Source: DAHUXT01 sp036273675
Lineage (GTDB): Bacteria > Chloroflexota > Ktedonobacteria > Ktedonobacterales > JADMIN01
Reading direction: 5' to 3'
Length of the DNA: 64,000 nt
Assembly: GCA_036273675.1 (NCBI GenBank)
Contig: DASUHD010000088.1
Location: 62,001-126,000 of the forward strand
How positions within the stretch are numbered: position 1 is the first letter of the stretch; each line of letters starts with the position of its first letter. Shown here in pieces: positions 42,032 through 50,580 of the stretch. The notes below the pieces were generated by a model. It saw only the letters and a program-made list of their open reading frames with translations. It searched no databases and was not told the origin of the DNA. The position numbers were made by a program, and so were the translations under genes.

Positions 42032-43046
42032 TGGCGCGCTCTCCTGCCACCAGACTGGCTGCCGCTTCTGCCACTTCTGCCGCTTCTGCCGCTTCTGCCG
42101 CTTCTGCCGCTTCTGCCGTTGCTGGCGCGTGTGACTCAGATGTGGCGCTAGTCAGTGCGGGCGCGTCGTCCTGAGGCCAGAATTGGCGGAACATTTCCCA
42201 TTGGTCGGGGTATTGCCGGATGATTTCCTCCATCGCGTCGAACATCTGCTGCGTCAACCCAATGGTATCGGCTCGCTTGTCGCCGGTAGGCCGTGGGAAG
42301 ATGGGAGGCATTGCTCCTAAGTAATACGTTTCAGAATAGTTTTTGTCGTAACGGCAGTAGCCCGGAAGAATCGTCGCGCCCGATTTGAGGGCAAGCTGCG
42401 CGATGCCACCAGGAACATAACAGGTCTTGCCAAAGAAGGTGACCGGCACGCCCTGGTCTGGCGCCACGGGCTTATCAACCGCCACAGCCACCACCTGATT
42501 CTCTTGCAGCGCGCGTAAGATGCGGCGCGGCGTCTTCTCGATGCGGATAAGGTCCAGGCCGAATTTGCCCCGCTGCTCCATCACCAGTTTATCCATGCGC
42601 GGGTCGTCAAACGACTCGACGATGACCGCGATGGGAACGTGGCTGCGCACCATCACGGCGGCGACATCCCACGCGCCGAAGTGAAACGAGACGAGGATGA
42701 CGCCTTTGCCAGGGGCGAGCGCCTGATCGATATAGCTGAAGGCTCCGGGCGGCGGGGTGACATCTTTCATGCGCGCCAGCAGCTCATCGAGGGTCGCGTT
42801 GGGGAGATAGAAGAAGTCTGAAATATAGCGTCCGTAGTTGCGCCATGAGTCCCGCGCCAACCGTTTTGCGCGCGGATCGTTCTCGGACACACCCAGCACG
42901 TGCGCCATATTGGAAATGGTTGCACGCCGCTTGGCGGCCCAGGCATAGTAGACCAGCACCGTGATTGGCCCGCCGAGGGCGAGCCGTACCGGGCGGGGTA
43001 CGCGGCCAGCGAGCCAGCTTGCGAAACGGGTGAGATAGTAAACCAA
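42024..43046 (-). CDS. LpxL/PatA-like lysophospholipid acyltransferase, second copy, 340 aa
   Basis: Same family as the gene downstream but clearly divergent. Motif VSFHFGAWDVAAVM gives HX4D; AVAVDKPVAPDQGVPVTFFGKT holds the later TFFG motif. Residues 1-45 include a hydrophobic anchor. The C-terminal tail has a nine-base tandem repeat encoding 'AEAAEAAEAAE' (42061-42114). Start TTG at 43046 has AGGAG 7 bases upstream. Two different acyltransferases in tandem are expected if two positions of the lipid head group, or two acyl chains, are acylated. Confidence 0.85.
   Translation of the reverse strand: MVYYLTRFASWLAGRVPRPVRLALGGPITVLVYYAWAAKRRATISNMAHVLGVSENDPRAKRLARDSWRNYGRYISDFFYLPNATLDELLARMKDVTPPPGAFSYIDQALAPGKGVILVSFHFGAWDVAAVMVRSHVPIAVIVESFDDPRMDKLVMEQRGKFGLDLIRIEKTPRRILRALQENQVVAVAVDKPVAPDQGVPVTFFGKTCYVPGGIAQLALKSGATILPGYCRYDKNYSETYYLGAMPPIFPRPTGDKRADTIGLTQQMFDAMEEIIRQYPDQWEMFRQFWPQDDAPALTSATSESHAPATAEAAEAAEAAEAAEVAEAAASLVAGERAND
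42061..42114. repeat. 9-bp coding tandem repeat GCCGCTTCT x 6
   Basis: Six units, one with a single base change (GCCACTTCT), at the C-terminal end of the acyltransferase gene; on the minus strand they encode repeated EAA. Confidence 0.9.
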
Positions 43047-43316
43047 AGGCTCGCTCCTAGCGATGCATCTTCAGCAGGCGGAGCAGCGAAGAACGGGAAA
43101 ACGATGGGACAGGCTGCGTATGCTCCCCCCGGCCAGCCCGGAACGCGTGGCGCCAGGACTGTCGGGGAGAGAGTAACAGGTGTTGCATGAACAGCGCAAC
43201 ACGTCTACGAGAAATGGATGGATACGGCATTGCGAACACTGGGCGAGCGGCTACGCCCGCCCTGAGATTACCCGTGGCCTTTGGGCCACGGCGCGCCACC
43301 CTGCAAACTCGTCGTG

Positions 43317-44492
43317 CTAATTGGCTTCAGGCATATCCTGTACGGCGACGGGCGTCTCGCTGTGGCCGTTGGCTGTGGCGCGTGCCTTCGCCTCGGTGGC
43401 GGAGGACGCGTCCTGCGCGAACTCGGTGATGAACTCCTCGGTCATCAGGCGGGCCTGCTCGTCGGTATACTGGATAGCCGGTGACTTCATGAAATAGGCC
43501 GACGGACCAAGCAGCGCGCCGCCGATGCCCGCGTCCTTCGCCAGCTTGGCGCAGCGCACCGCATCGATGACGACGCCAGCCGAATTCGGCGAATCCCACA
43601 CCTCAAGCTTCAATTCAACGTTGAGCGGCACATCGCCAAAGGTGCGCCCCTCCAGGCGGATGTAGGCCCACTTGCGGTCGCTCAGCCAGGCCACATAGTC
43701 GCTGGGGCCGATGTGGACGTTGTCGGCGCCAATGTCGTAGTCGAGCTGGCTCGTGACGGCGTTCGTCTTGGAAATCTTCTTGGATTCGAGGCGCTCGCGC
43801 TCGAGCATGTTGTAGAAGTCGGTATTGCCGCCGACGTTGAGCTGCATCGTGCGCTCCAGCTTGACACCACGCTCGCGGAAGAGGCGGGCGAGCGTGCGGT
43901 GGACGATGGTGGCGCCAACCTGGCTCTTGATGTCATCGCCGACGATGGGCAGTTTCACTTCTTCGAAGCGCTCGCGCCAGTATTGCTCGCGGCCGATGAA
44001 GACCGGGATGCAGTTGACGAAGCCACAGCCTGCCTGAAGGATCTGCTCCACATACCACTTGGTGGCCGTCTCACTGCCAACAGGCAGATAATTGATGACG
44101 ACATCGGTGCCGGTATCCTGAAGCAGCTTAACGATGTCGGTCGTCTTGCCGGGCGCTTTGGTGATGACCTGCGAGAGGTATTTGCCCAACCCGTCATGGG
44201 TCATGCCGCGCTCGACCTTGACACCCTTCGTCGGGACGCTAGAGAACTTGTAGGTGTTATTCTGCCCCGAGAAGATCGCCTCGCTCAGGTCTTTGCCGAC
44301 CTTGTCCGCGTCGATGTCAATCGCGGCGGAGAATTCGATGTCACTGATGTGATAGCCGCCAAGGTTGACGTGCATCAGTCCAGGAATGAAATCGTCATCG
44401 GCGGCGTTCCGGTAATATTCGACGCCCTGCACGAGTGACGATGCGCAGTTGCCCACGCCAATGATGCCAACGCGCACTTTCTTCTTGCCCAA
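43317..44492 (-). CDS. ino1: Myo-inositol-1-phosphate synthase, 391 aa
   Basis: NAD-dependent cyclisation of glucose-6-phosphate to inositol-1-phosphate. VGIIGVGNCASSLVQGV is the NAD-binding glycine loop; INYLPVGSETATKWYVEQ, DDIKSQVGATIVHRTLA, NVGGNTDFYNML and SNSAGVVID-like motifs (DSPNSAGVVID) are family hallmarks. It belongs to the short bacterial/actinobacterial type. The start is TTG at 44492 (GKKKVRVGII), with AGGAGG about 10 bases upstream; the frame continues to 44540 without other signals. It is first in the lipid gene run, 107 bp after the ArsR-type regulator gene. Confidence 0.93.
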   Translation of the reverse strand: MGKKKVRVGIIGVGNCASSLVQGVEYYRNAADDDFIPGLMHVNLGGYHISDIEFSAAIDIDADKVGKDLSEAIFSGQNNTYKFSSVPTKGVKVERGMTHDGLGKYLSQVITKAPGKTTDIVKLLQDTGTDVVINYLPVGSETATKWYVEQILQAGCGFVNCIPVFIGREQYWRERFEEVKLPIVGDDIKSQVGATIVHRTLARLFRERGVKLERTMQLNVGGNTDFYNMLERERLESKKISKTNAVTSQLDYDIGADNVHIGPSDYVAWLSDRKWAYIRLEGRTFGDVPLNVELKLEVWDSPNSAGVVIDAVRCAKLAKDAGIGGALLGPSAYFMKSPAIQYTDEQARLMTEEFITEFAQDASSATEAKARATANGHSETPVAVQDMPEAN

Positions 44493-44599
44493 GTTGCCAT
44501 GCCTCCTGAAATACCGATCATCTGTGCAAACTGCTGCCATCGCGCCCGGAGCATACCCGGAGCATGCCCTAACGGCACGAAGGCGGAACCCCCACTGTG

Positions 44600-45034
44600 T
44601 TAGAACTGTTGCGCGGGCTTGGCTCCTGTTGGCTTGCCCGCTGCCGTGCCAGGTGTATTGGCCGCCTCTGCCTCGCCGACAGGCGCGGCCACCGTTGCTG
44701 GCGACGCCTCCACAGCCGGAGCGGCGGGAGCGCCACGAATGACATCACCAAGCTGACGCAGACTCTGCTGACAGCGCGCGGCATCGAGCGAGCAATAGAC
44801 CTGTCGTCCCTGCCGCCGTGTCCGCACCAAACCGTTGCGCCGGAGAATCGCCAGATGCCACGAGACGAGCGGCTGACTAATCAGCAACTGCTGCGTCAGG
44901 TCGGTGACGTTCACCTCCTGGCTGTTGGCGAGAATACGCACGATGTTCAGACGCACTTTATCGGCTAGCGCGCGCGTCAGCTTTTCAAGTTCGATGTAGT
45001 CTTGCCAGCCGGTGGGTGTGCCAGTCTGCGTCAT
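44600..45034 (-). CDS. ArsR-type transcriptional regulator, 144 aa
   Basis: A compact winged helix: LTRALADKVRLNIVRILANSQEVNVTDLTQQLLISQPLVSWHLAILRRNGLVRTRRQGRQVYCSLD, with the ArsR helix-turn-helix and wing. No metal-binding CxC motif in the recognition helix. A Pro/Ala-rich tail of about 45 residues follows. It is immediately upstream of ino1 and divergent from a phosphatase gene; three CTATATA repeats at 45116-45152 in its upstream region are candidate operators. In Actinobacteria similar small regulators (for example InoR-like) control inositol synthesis; that parallel is only suggestive. Start ATG 45034. Confidence 0.82.
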   Translation of the reverse strand: MTQTGTPTGWQDYIELEKLTRALADKVRLNIVRILANSQEVNVTDLTQQLLISQPLVSWHLAILRRNGLVRTRRQGRQVYCSLDAARCQQSLRQLGDVIRGAPAAPAVEASPATVAAPVGEAEAANTPGTAAGKPTGAKPAQQF

Positions 45035-45409
45035 TCGCTCCGCCTTCAGCCGACGCGGAGGAGCACGTATCCGCACGACACTGTGCTGAACTCCCGCCAA
45101 ATACATCAAGGCTCACTATATAAGCAAAGCCTATATAAAGGATCGCTATATATGTACCTGAGACCGCTGCGCTTGTCAAGAGGTTATTTTCTCAACATCG
45201 CTCGATTATCTCTCTGCGGAACCCCGCCGTTCGGGGAGTGGCGCGCCTGCCGGAATGGCGGGTGCGTGTGCGCGGGCGCGGCGTCTACACTGCTAGCGGG
45301 AGCTTGATAGCCCGCCAGAACTGTGATGAGGATGTGAGAACAGGCCCATGTCTCCGATCCCTCCGCTCTTTTGGGAGGAAGAGAACAAGGGCCAACATTG
45401 GAGCGTGAT
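45035..45409. other. 375-bp divergent regulatory region
   Basis: Between the regulator and the dual-specificity phosphatase genes. Apart from the CTATATA repeats it shows no gene and no other clear motif; the right half is GC-rich. Confidence 0.55.
45116..45152. promoter_or_regulatory. Three CTATATA direct repeats with a 15-bp period
   Basis: CTATATA at 45116-45122, 45131-45137 and 45146-45152: the start-to-start spacing is exactly 15 bp in both steps. This AT-rich array lies about 80-120 bp upstream of the ArsR-type gene and probably overlaps its promoter, a plausible autoregulatory operator. Confidence 0.55.
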
Positions 45410-45913
45410 ATGCGGGGATTCTACTGGCTGATCGAGGATGCGCTGGCGGGCTGCGCCCGGCCCGGTGGCAGTGGCGCACGACGCACGGGCGCGCTAGAGA
45501 CTGAGGGCGAGCTGGCGGCGTTGGATGCTGATCTCGCCTGGCTGCGCGAGCAGGGCATCGGCGCGGTGCTCTCGCTGACGGAGACGCCGCTGGACGCCGC
45601 CGCGCTCGAACGCTACGAGCTGGAGTCGCTCCACGTGCCGATAGACGATATGACCGCGCCAGTCCCCGAACAGTTTGACAGCGCGCTCCGTTTCATCGAT
45701 TGGCAGCGCGTGCGTGGTCAGCGTGTGGTTGTGCATTGCAAGATGGGCCAGGGGCGCACCGGTGTCATACTGGCGGCGTATCTCGTGCGCTTGGGCGTAA
45801 CCCCCGCGCAGGCGCTGGCACGCGTGCGGGCGGTCTGCCCTGGCGCGGTGGAAAACCGCGAGCAGGAGCATGCGCTCGACGCCTTCGCCTCCCGCCGCGA
45901 CTGGATCATCTGA
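45410..45913 (+). CDS. Dual-specificity (PTP-loop) phosphatase, 167 aa
   Basis: Cys-based phosphatase. The P-loop HCKMGQGRTGVILAAYLV (HCx5R) is intact, and IDDMTAPVPEQFDSAL holds the WPD-loop-equivalent Asp at about residue 85. The size and layout are those of small DSP/PTPMT1-like enzymes, which act on phosphoproteins or phospholipids. It is divergent from the regulator of the inositol lipid locus and precedes manC. A frame to 45371 exists, but GGAG seven bases before the ATG at 45410 is better. Whether the target is a lipid is inference. Confidence 0.82.
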   Translation: MRGFYWLIEDALAGCARPGGSGARRTGALETEGELAALDADLAWLREQGIGAVLSLTETPLDAAALERYELESLHVPIDDMTAPVPEQFDSALRFIDWQRVRGQRVVVHCKMGQGRTGVILAAYLVRLGVTPAQALARVRAVCPGAVENREQEHALDAFASRRDWII

Positions 45914-46057
45914 GACCGTCACAACGAATCCATAAACAATCTACTTCTCCTTGTACCGGCTCGCAATATCGGATAACATAGCAGCACGCGCAATGTAAAG
46001 ACGTGATGTAGAGCATCATGCTCCGATATATTCCAGGAAGTTGAGAAGCAGAGACCG

Positions 46058-47152
46058 ATGTATGCATCCATTCTGGCTGGCGGCAGCGGGACGCGCCTCT
46101 GGCCTCTGAGCACCCCGGAAACCCCCAAACAGTTTCTCCGCCTGATGAGCGACCGCACCATGCTGCAAGAGACCGTCGAGCGGGTCGCGCCGTTCGTCAC
46201 CTCCGACGAATTGTATGTGGTCACCTTCGCGCAGTATCGCGAATCGGTGGCCGAACAACTGCCCGCGCTGCCAGCCGACCACATCCTCGCGGAGCCGCTG
46301 GGGCGCGGGACCGCCGCCTCGATAGGCCTCGCCGCCACCCTGATCGCCGCCCGCGAACCGACCGCCGTCATGGGGTCATTTCATGCCGACGCGGCAATCG
46401 CCGATGTCGAGGGATTCCGGCGGGCGCTGGCCTTCGCCGAGCAGGTGGCGCGCGAGGGCTATCTAGTGACGCTGGGCATCACGCCAACCTATGCCGAGAC
46501 GGGCTACGGCTACATCCAGGCGGGCCAGCCGCTCATGACATCGGGTGACTTGGCGGCGTATACAGTGAGCCGCTTCGTCGAGAAGCCCAAGCGCGAACTG
46601 GCCGAGGAGTATCTGCGTGCGGGCCACTATAGCTGGAATTCCGGCATCTTCGTCTGGCGTGTTGACCGCATTCTCGACGAGATGCGCAGGCATGTGCCTC
46701 AGATCGCCGACGTGCTCGATGAGATCGGCGCCGCCGCCCGACAGACCGGCGGACGCATGACGGCGGAGGTCGAGCGGGTGATGGAGCGGGCGTGGCAGCG
46801 GCTGACCGACAACGTGACAATTGACTATGGCATCATGGAGCGCGCCGACCGTATCGCGGTCATACCCATTTCGGTCGGTTGGAACGATGTGGGGAGCTGG
46901 GCGCAGGTCGCGACACTGCATCCCTGCGACGATGCGGGCAATACCCTCGTCGGCATCAGCGCGGAGCAGCACCTGAACGTGCGCACAGGCGATACGCTGG
47001 TCTTCAGCACAACCGGGCGCCGTGTCGCGACGGCGGGCGTCGATGGGCTGGTGATCGTCGATACGCCGGAGGGCGTGCTGGTCTGTTCCAAGGAGCACGC
47101 GCAACTGGTGAAAGAGCTGGCCGAGCAAGCTAAACAGCGGCAAAATGGCTAG
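46058..47152 (+). CDS. manC: Mannose-1-phosphate guanylyltransferase, 364 aa
   Basis: Makes GDP-mannose from mannose-1-phosphate and GTP. The nucleotidyltransferase motif ILAGGSGTRLWPLSTPETPKQFLRL is at residues 5-29; later signatures FVEKPKRELAEEYL and NSGIFVWRV are typical, and the C-terminal left-handed beta-helix fold is suggested by GVDGLVIVDTPEGVLV. It has the single-domain length (no PMI domain). GAGAAGCAGAGACC precedes the ATG. GDP-mannose is the donor needed by the PimA-like enzyme encoded 6 kb away. Confidence 0.93.
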   Translation: MYASILAGGSGTRLWPLSTPETPKQFLRLMSDRTMLQETVERVAPFVTSDELYVVTFAQYRESVAEQLPALPADHILAEPLGRGTAASIGLAATLIAAREPTAVMGSFHADAAIADVEGFRRALAFAEQVAREGYLVTLGITPTYAETGYGYIQAGQPLMTSGDLAAYTVSRFVEKPKRELAEEYLRAGHYSWNSGIFVWRVDRILDEMRRHVPQIADVLDEIGAAARQTGGRMTAEVERVMERAWQRLTDNVTIDYGIMERADRIAVIPISVGWNDVGSWAQVATLHPCDDAGNTLVGISAEQHLNVRTGDTLVFSTTGRRVATAGVDGLVIVDTPEGVLVCSKEHAQLVKELAEQAKQRQNG

Positions 47153-47232
47153 TGCAAGTGGCTTGTGTCAACGCATGGGATTTCTGTCTCATTTTGTCAG
47201 GTTCTCATGAGCCACTACTTCGTACAACATGC

Positions 47233-47238
47233 TATACT
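47233..47238 (+). promoter_or_regulatory. Candidate -10 element of the DUF4388 gene
   Basis: TATACT in ATGCTATACTGATGAGG, the same sequence context (TATACTGATG) as the candidate at 29021. The ATG is 126 bp downstream, giving a long leader. Confidence 0.35.
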
Positions 47239-47363
47239 GATGAGGCATTGGCGGCGACATCTGATAACATAGGAATCACAGGATGTGATTGCAGGATGTC
47301 GGTGAGGCTGAGAGCGGGGGGCAGACCGGAGAGGCTTCTGCGGCGAGGGGCGCACAAAACATC

Positions 47364-48176
47364 ATGGCCAAGTCCAGAGTGACGGCAACAAATCGCCTTG
47401 CCAACGTGATTGAAGTGGTTGAACTGGGACGACGCACGGGGTTGCTGTCCGCTGAACGGGACGCGGCCGGGCTGGAAGAAGGCGAGATTTACTTCATATC
47501 AGGACATCCTGTCTATGCGGTGCTCGGCCCGCTCGATGGCCGCGATGCGCTCAATGTGCTGGTGCGCTGGGGCGCGTGTCGCTTTGCCTTCGACCCGTCC
47601 GCGCCGCGTCCCATCCCCAATTTCTCCGGCCTTCTGCCCGCAGTCGATAGCGAAGGTACGCCGTATGGTGTCAGCACGGGCTATGAGAACGGCCAGCCAC
47701 CGGAGCCTACACCGCGTCCTACCGCCCCCAATAGTGGCGCCGGTGGCAATGGCTGGGGCGGATACGGGACTAGCGCGCCCAACATGATGCCCAACACGAT
47801 GCCCAACACGATGCCAGGCGTGAACTACAGCGCGCCCAGTATGCCGAACACCAGCGCGCCCAACATGGGCAACTCAGGCATCTGGGGCTTCTCCAATCCG
47901 CCGACCTCGCCCCCGCCGACCTCGCCGTCTGGGTCAGGCGCGGGCTATCGCTCGGCCCCCTATCCTCCAGACCAGCAGATGCCGCGCCGGACGCCGGATG
48001 TGCGCGACCTGAATACCCTCGTGGCGACCTACAGCCTCTCGCGGGGTCACCGGACGGTGCTGCTGCTGGCGAACGGGCAGCACACGATTGTCGATATGGC
48101 GCGCCTCTCCTCGAAGTCCGTCGAAGAAGTTTACCAGTTACTGAGTGACCTGCGCGGGTACGGGCTAATCTTCTGA
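47364..48176 (+). CDS. DUF4388 (PATAN-type) domain protein, 270 aa
   Basis: N-terminal DUF4388 domain (about 5-85): NVIEVVELGRRTGLLSAER...EGEIYFISGHPVYAVLGPLDGRDALNVLVRWGACRFAFDP. The middle (90-200) is low-complexity, with Asn/Met/Pro repeats ('MPNTMPNT') and a Pro/Ser linker. The last 60 residues, TVLLLANGQHTIVDMARLSSKSVEEVYQLLSDLRGYGLIF, look like a winged-helix module. DUF4388 proteins accompany GTPase/roadblock or two-component signalling. It is followed, after a hairpin, by a membrane receptor gene. Start ATG 47364, weak ribosome-binding site. Confidence 0.75.
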   Translation: MAKSRVTATNRLANVIEVVELGRRTGLLSAERDAAGLEEGEIYFISGHPVYAVLGPLDGRDALNVLVRWGACRFAFDPSAPRPIPNFSGLLPAVDSEGTPYGVSTGYENGQPPEPTPRPTAPNSGAGGNGWGGYGTSAPNMMPNTMPNTMPGVNYSAPSMPNTSAPNMGNSGIWGFSNPPTSPPPTSPSGSGAGYRSAPYPPDQQMPRRTPDVRDLNTLVATYSLSRGHRTVLLLANGQHTIVDMARLSSKSVEEVYQLLSDLRGYGLIF

Positions 48177-48550
48177 GAGCCAGAGTAACCTCTACGCATG
48201 TTTTTGCGTAGAGCTACACAGAGTGCGCAAACCCCCAGGAAGCCGCTGGTCGATACTCCATCCGAAAGTACTCATTTTTTCTGATGTAGCCGCAGTTCGT
48301 GGCACCATGAGATGGTCTTTCATTACCAGTATCTGCATGCGCGCTTTGGTCTCCGTATGGTTGCTCCATCACGGCGCTTGGGCTTTCCGCTGGATGCGGT
48401 TGCGGCCAGAAGTGACATTGGGACGAATAGTTCAATAAGATCAGAAATATCCGGTGAGTCTTTGCGCGCACGCGTTTGCCGAACGATATCGCGGAAGCGT
48501 CAAGATAGAGCGCAAAATCTGTCCGCTCGCTGAAATGAGGTGTGTGATCT
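48177..48550. other. 374-bp spacer before the cache receptor gene
   Basis: It starts with the hairpin at 48190-48213; the rest (48214-48550) is relatively AT-rich and shows no gene. It probably contains the receptor promoter. Confidence 0.5.
48190..48213 (+). terminator. Perfect hairpin after the DUF4388 gene
   Basis: CTCTACGCA / TGCGTAGAG, nine bp, with a six-base T-rich loop, 14 bp after the stop. No U-run follows, so the efficiency is unclear. Confidence 0.6.
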
Positions 48551-50473
48551 ATGGCTCAAGGGAAACCGCGTGAGCGAAGGCGTTTGCCGCTCTCCGCACG
48601 ATTGTCCTTGCTTGTGCTCTTTGCCGCGCTCATTCCGCTGGCGGCCGTGGTTGGTATCAACGACTATCTTTCGCGCGGAACGTTGCTGAACCAGGGTCAC
48701 GCGGCGCTTTCAACCGACGCCAACGCCAAGTCAACACTCGTGCAGACCTATATCCATGAGCGGCTGCTGGATGGGCAGGCATTGGCGACGCTGCCGACGG
48801 CGGTAGGTTTTCTGGCATGCGCCGAGATTCCAACACCGCCAGCGGTGTTCGCATGTGACACGCAAGCTGGTTTGTACAAGGATTCATCACAACGAGCGCT
48901 TGCCGTTGGTATCGTCCGCGACAGCAACTATACCCTTTGGAGCATCTACGACGCGACCGGACATGCGCAACTGACCTCCAGCGCCGTCGCTCAAAAGAAC
49001 TCGCCGCCACCCACCACGGACGACCTCAATTCAGTCAAAGAGGGGAAGCAACGGGTGTCCGAGGTCTACTATGATCCCGGGACGAAGCATGCGTTCGTGC
49101 GTCTCTATACCCCGATCTTCGCTCAGCCGGGCAAGGCCGACACCGTGCTGGGCTTCTTGCAGGCAACGCTGAATCTCGACTACATCTGGAATATCGTCAA
49201 CGGCGAGCATGGACTGAATGGCGACGGCAGCTATGCCTTCATGACCGACGGTCATGGCGTGGTCATCGCCGACCCGAATGTGGGCGACCGCTTTACGGCG
49301 GTGCGTCCGCTCGACGCCGCGACGCAGAATCAGATCGCCAGTGAGAAGCGCTATGGCACGACAGCCGCTGTGCCAGACCGCGTATTACCCGGCGTGGCGA
49401 CGTCGCTTGACTCGTCGGCGACCGAAGACACCTTCGAGGGTGTCGAGCAGCCCGGCAGCGGCGCACAGTACCAGTTCGTGCGCGTCCGGCTGACCGACGT
49501 GCCATGGTCGTATTTCGTGCTCAGCCCGGTCTCAACTGTCACGCGCGTGGCCGACGACCAGGTGCGTACGTCGTTGATCTCCGCTGCGGTCGTTGCGATT
49601 CTGGCCGTGCTGATCGGCCTCTTCATCGGCAGCCGCATCACCAATCCGGTGCGTGGGTCGGTCGAGGAGCTACAGGGGGCGTCCACCGCGCTAAAAGACC
49701 TGGCGGCGCGTCAGGAAAACTCCGCCAGTGAGCAACACTGGGTAGTAGACGCCTGTCGCACGGGCCTGGAGGGCGCTCGCTATCTCTCCGATGCGATGAA
49801 TCAGGCGGCGAAGCGCATCATCGACGCGAGCAACTGGTTTAACGAATACTGGGACCGGCTGACGGAAGAGCAGGCGCGGCGCACAGTCCAGCATCTGATG
49901 GAGCTGGCGCACTACATCGACGAGGCCGCGCGCCGCCAGCAGGCGAACAACGACCGTATGGACAAGGCGATCACGGTGACACAGCAGGTCTCCGATCAAC
50001 TGGTCTCGGGCGCGACGGCGGCGAATCGCAGCGCCGGGCGGCTCGAACAGGTGGTGGACGACCTGCAGAACCTGGTGGGCGGTCGCGGCCAGCCTCACGC
50101 CATCCCAGGCGGTGGTCTCCCGCCGGATGGGCGCATGCAAGCCATGCAGCAACCCATGCCCTACATGCCGCAGCCCATGATGGCCCCGCCAACGCGCCCA
50201 GGAGGCGGGCAGATGGGGCGCGCTCCCCAGGCGCCGACACACTTTGGCCAGATGGATCCCCGCGCGGGGATGGGTCCGGCGAGCCAGATGGGCGGCCCGC
50301 CTTCCCAGCGCGGCCCCGGCGCGCGTTCAATGCGCAATCCTCCCAGCCAATATGATCCGCCTGATGGCTGGGACGCCTACGGCGATCCGTATGGGCGGGG
50401 CGGCCCGCGATCACGCGCGCTGCCGGATGATCAGTGGGGCGCGCCCGCTGGCTCCGGCTGGGATGATCGGTAA
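48551..50473 (+). CDS. dCache-type membrane receptor without a recognisable output domain, 640 aa
   Basis: First TM helix at about 18-40; a periplasmic double-cache sensor domain at about 45-340 (including YDATGHAQLTSS, GDGSYAFMTDGHGVVIADP and VPWSYFVLSPVSTV); second TM helix at about 347-368 followed by a HAMP-like turn (SRITNPVRGSVEELQGAS). Then comes a helical stretch to about 520 (QLVSGATAANRSAGRLEQVVDDLQ) and a 120-residue Pro/Gln/Gly/Met-rich tail. No MCP, kinase, cyclase or GGDEF domain is seen. It may signal through protein contact, perhaps with the DUF4388 protein encoded just upstream. Start ATG 48551 (an upstream ribosome-binding site is weak). Confidence 0.78.
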   Translation: MAQGKPRERRRLPLSARLSLLVLFAALIPLAAVVGINDYLSRGTLLNQGHAALSTDANAKSTLVQTYIHERLLDGQALATLPTAVGFLACAEIPTPPAVFACDTQAGLYKDSSQRALAVGIVRDSNYTLWSIYDATGHAQLTSSAVAQKNSPPPTTDDLNSVKEGKQRVSEVYYDPGTKHAFVRLYTPIFAQPGKADTVLGFLQATLNLDYIWNIVNGEHGLNGDGSYAFMTDGHGVVIADPNVGDRFTAVRPLDAATQNQIASEKRYGTTAAVPDRVLPGVATSLDSSATEDTFEGVEQPGSGAQYQFVRVRLTDVPWSYFVLSPVSTVTRVADDQVRTSLISAAVVAILAVLIGLFIGSRITNPVRGSVEELQGASTALKDLAARQENSASEQHWVVDACRTGLEGARYLSDAMNQAAKRIIDASNWFNEYWDRLTEEQARRTVQHLMELAHYIDEAARRQQANNDRMDKAITVTQQVSDQLVSGATAANRSAGRLEQVVDDLQNLVGGRGQPHAIPGGGLPPDGRMQAMQQPMPYMPQPMMAPPTRPGGGQMGRAPQAPTHFGQMDPRAGMGPASQMGGPPSQRGPGARSMRNPPSQYDPPDGWDAYGDPYGRGGPRSRALPDDQWGAPAGSGWDDR

Positions 50474-50522
50474 GGCTGGCGGTTATAACCGCGCCTGACT
50501 GGCCTCGCTCCGCTCCGCCACA

Positions 50523-50573
50523 AAACCCGCCTGCGCGGGTTTCACAGAACCGCTCCCGGTGATGGGAGCGGTT
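50523..50573. terminator. Two stacked hairpins between convergent genes
   Basis: AAACCCGC-ctgc-GCGGGTTT (50523-50542) and AACCGCTCCC-ggtgat-GGGAGCGGTT (50548-50573). Each is perfect and ends in TTT or TT, so they can stop transcription from both sides. Confidence 0.75.
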
Positions 50574-50580
50574 GCTGCGT

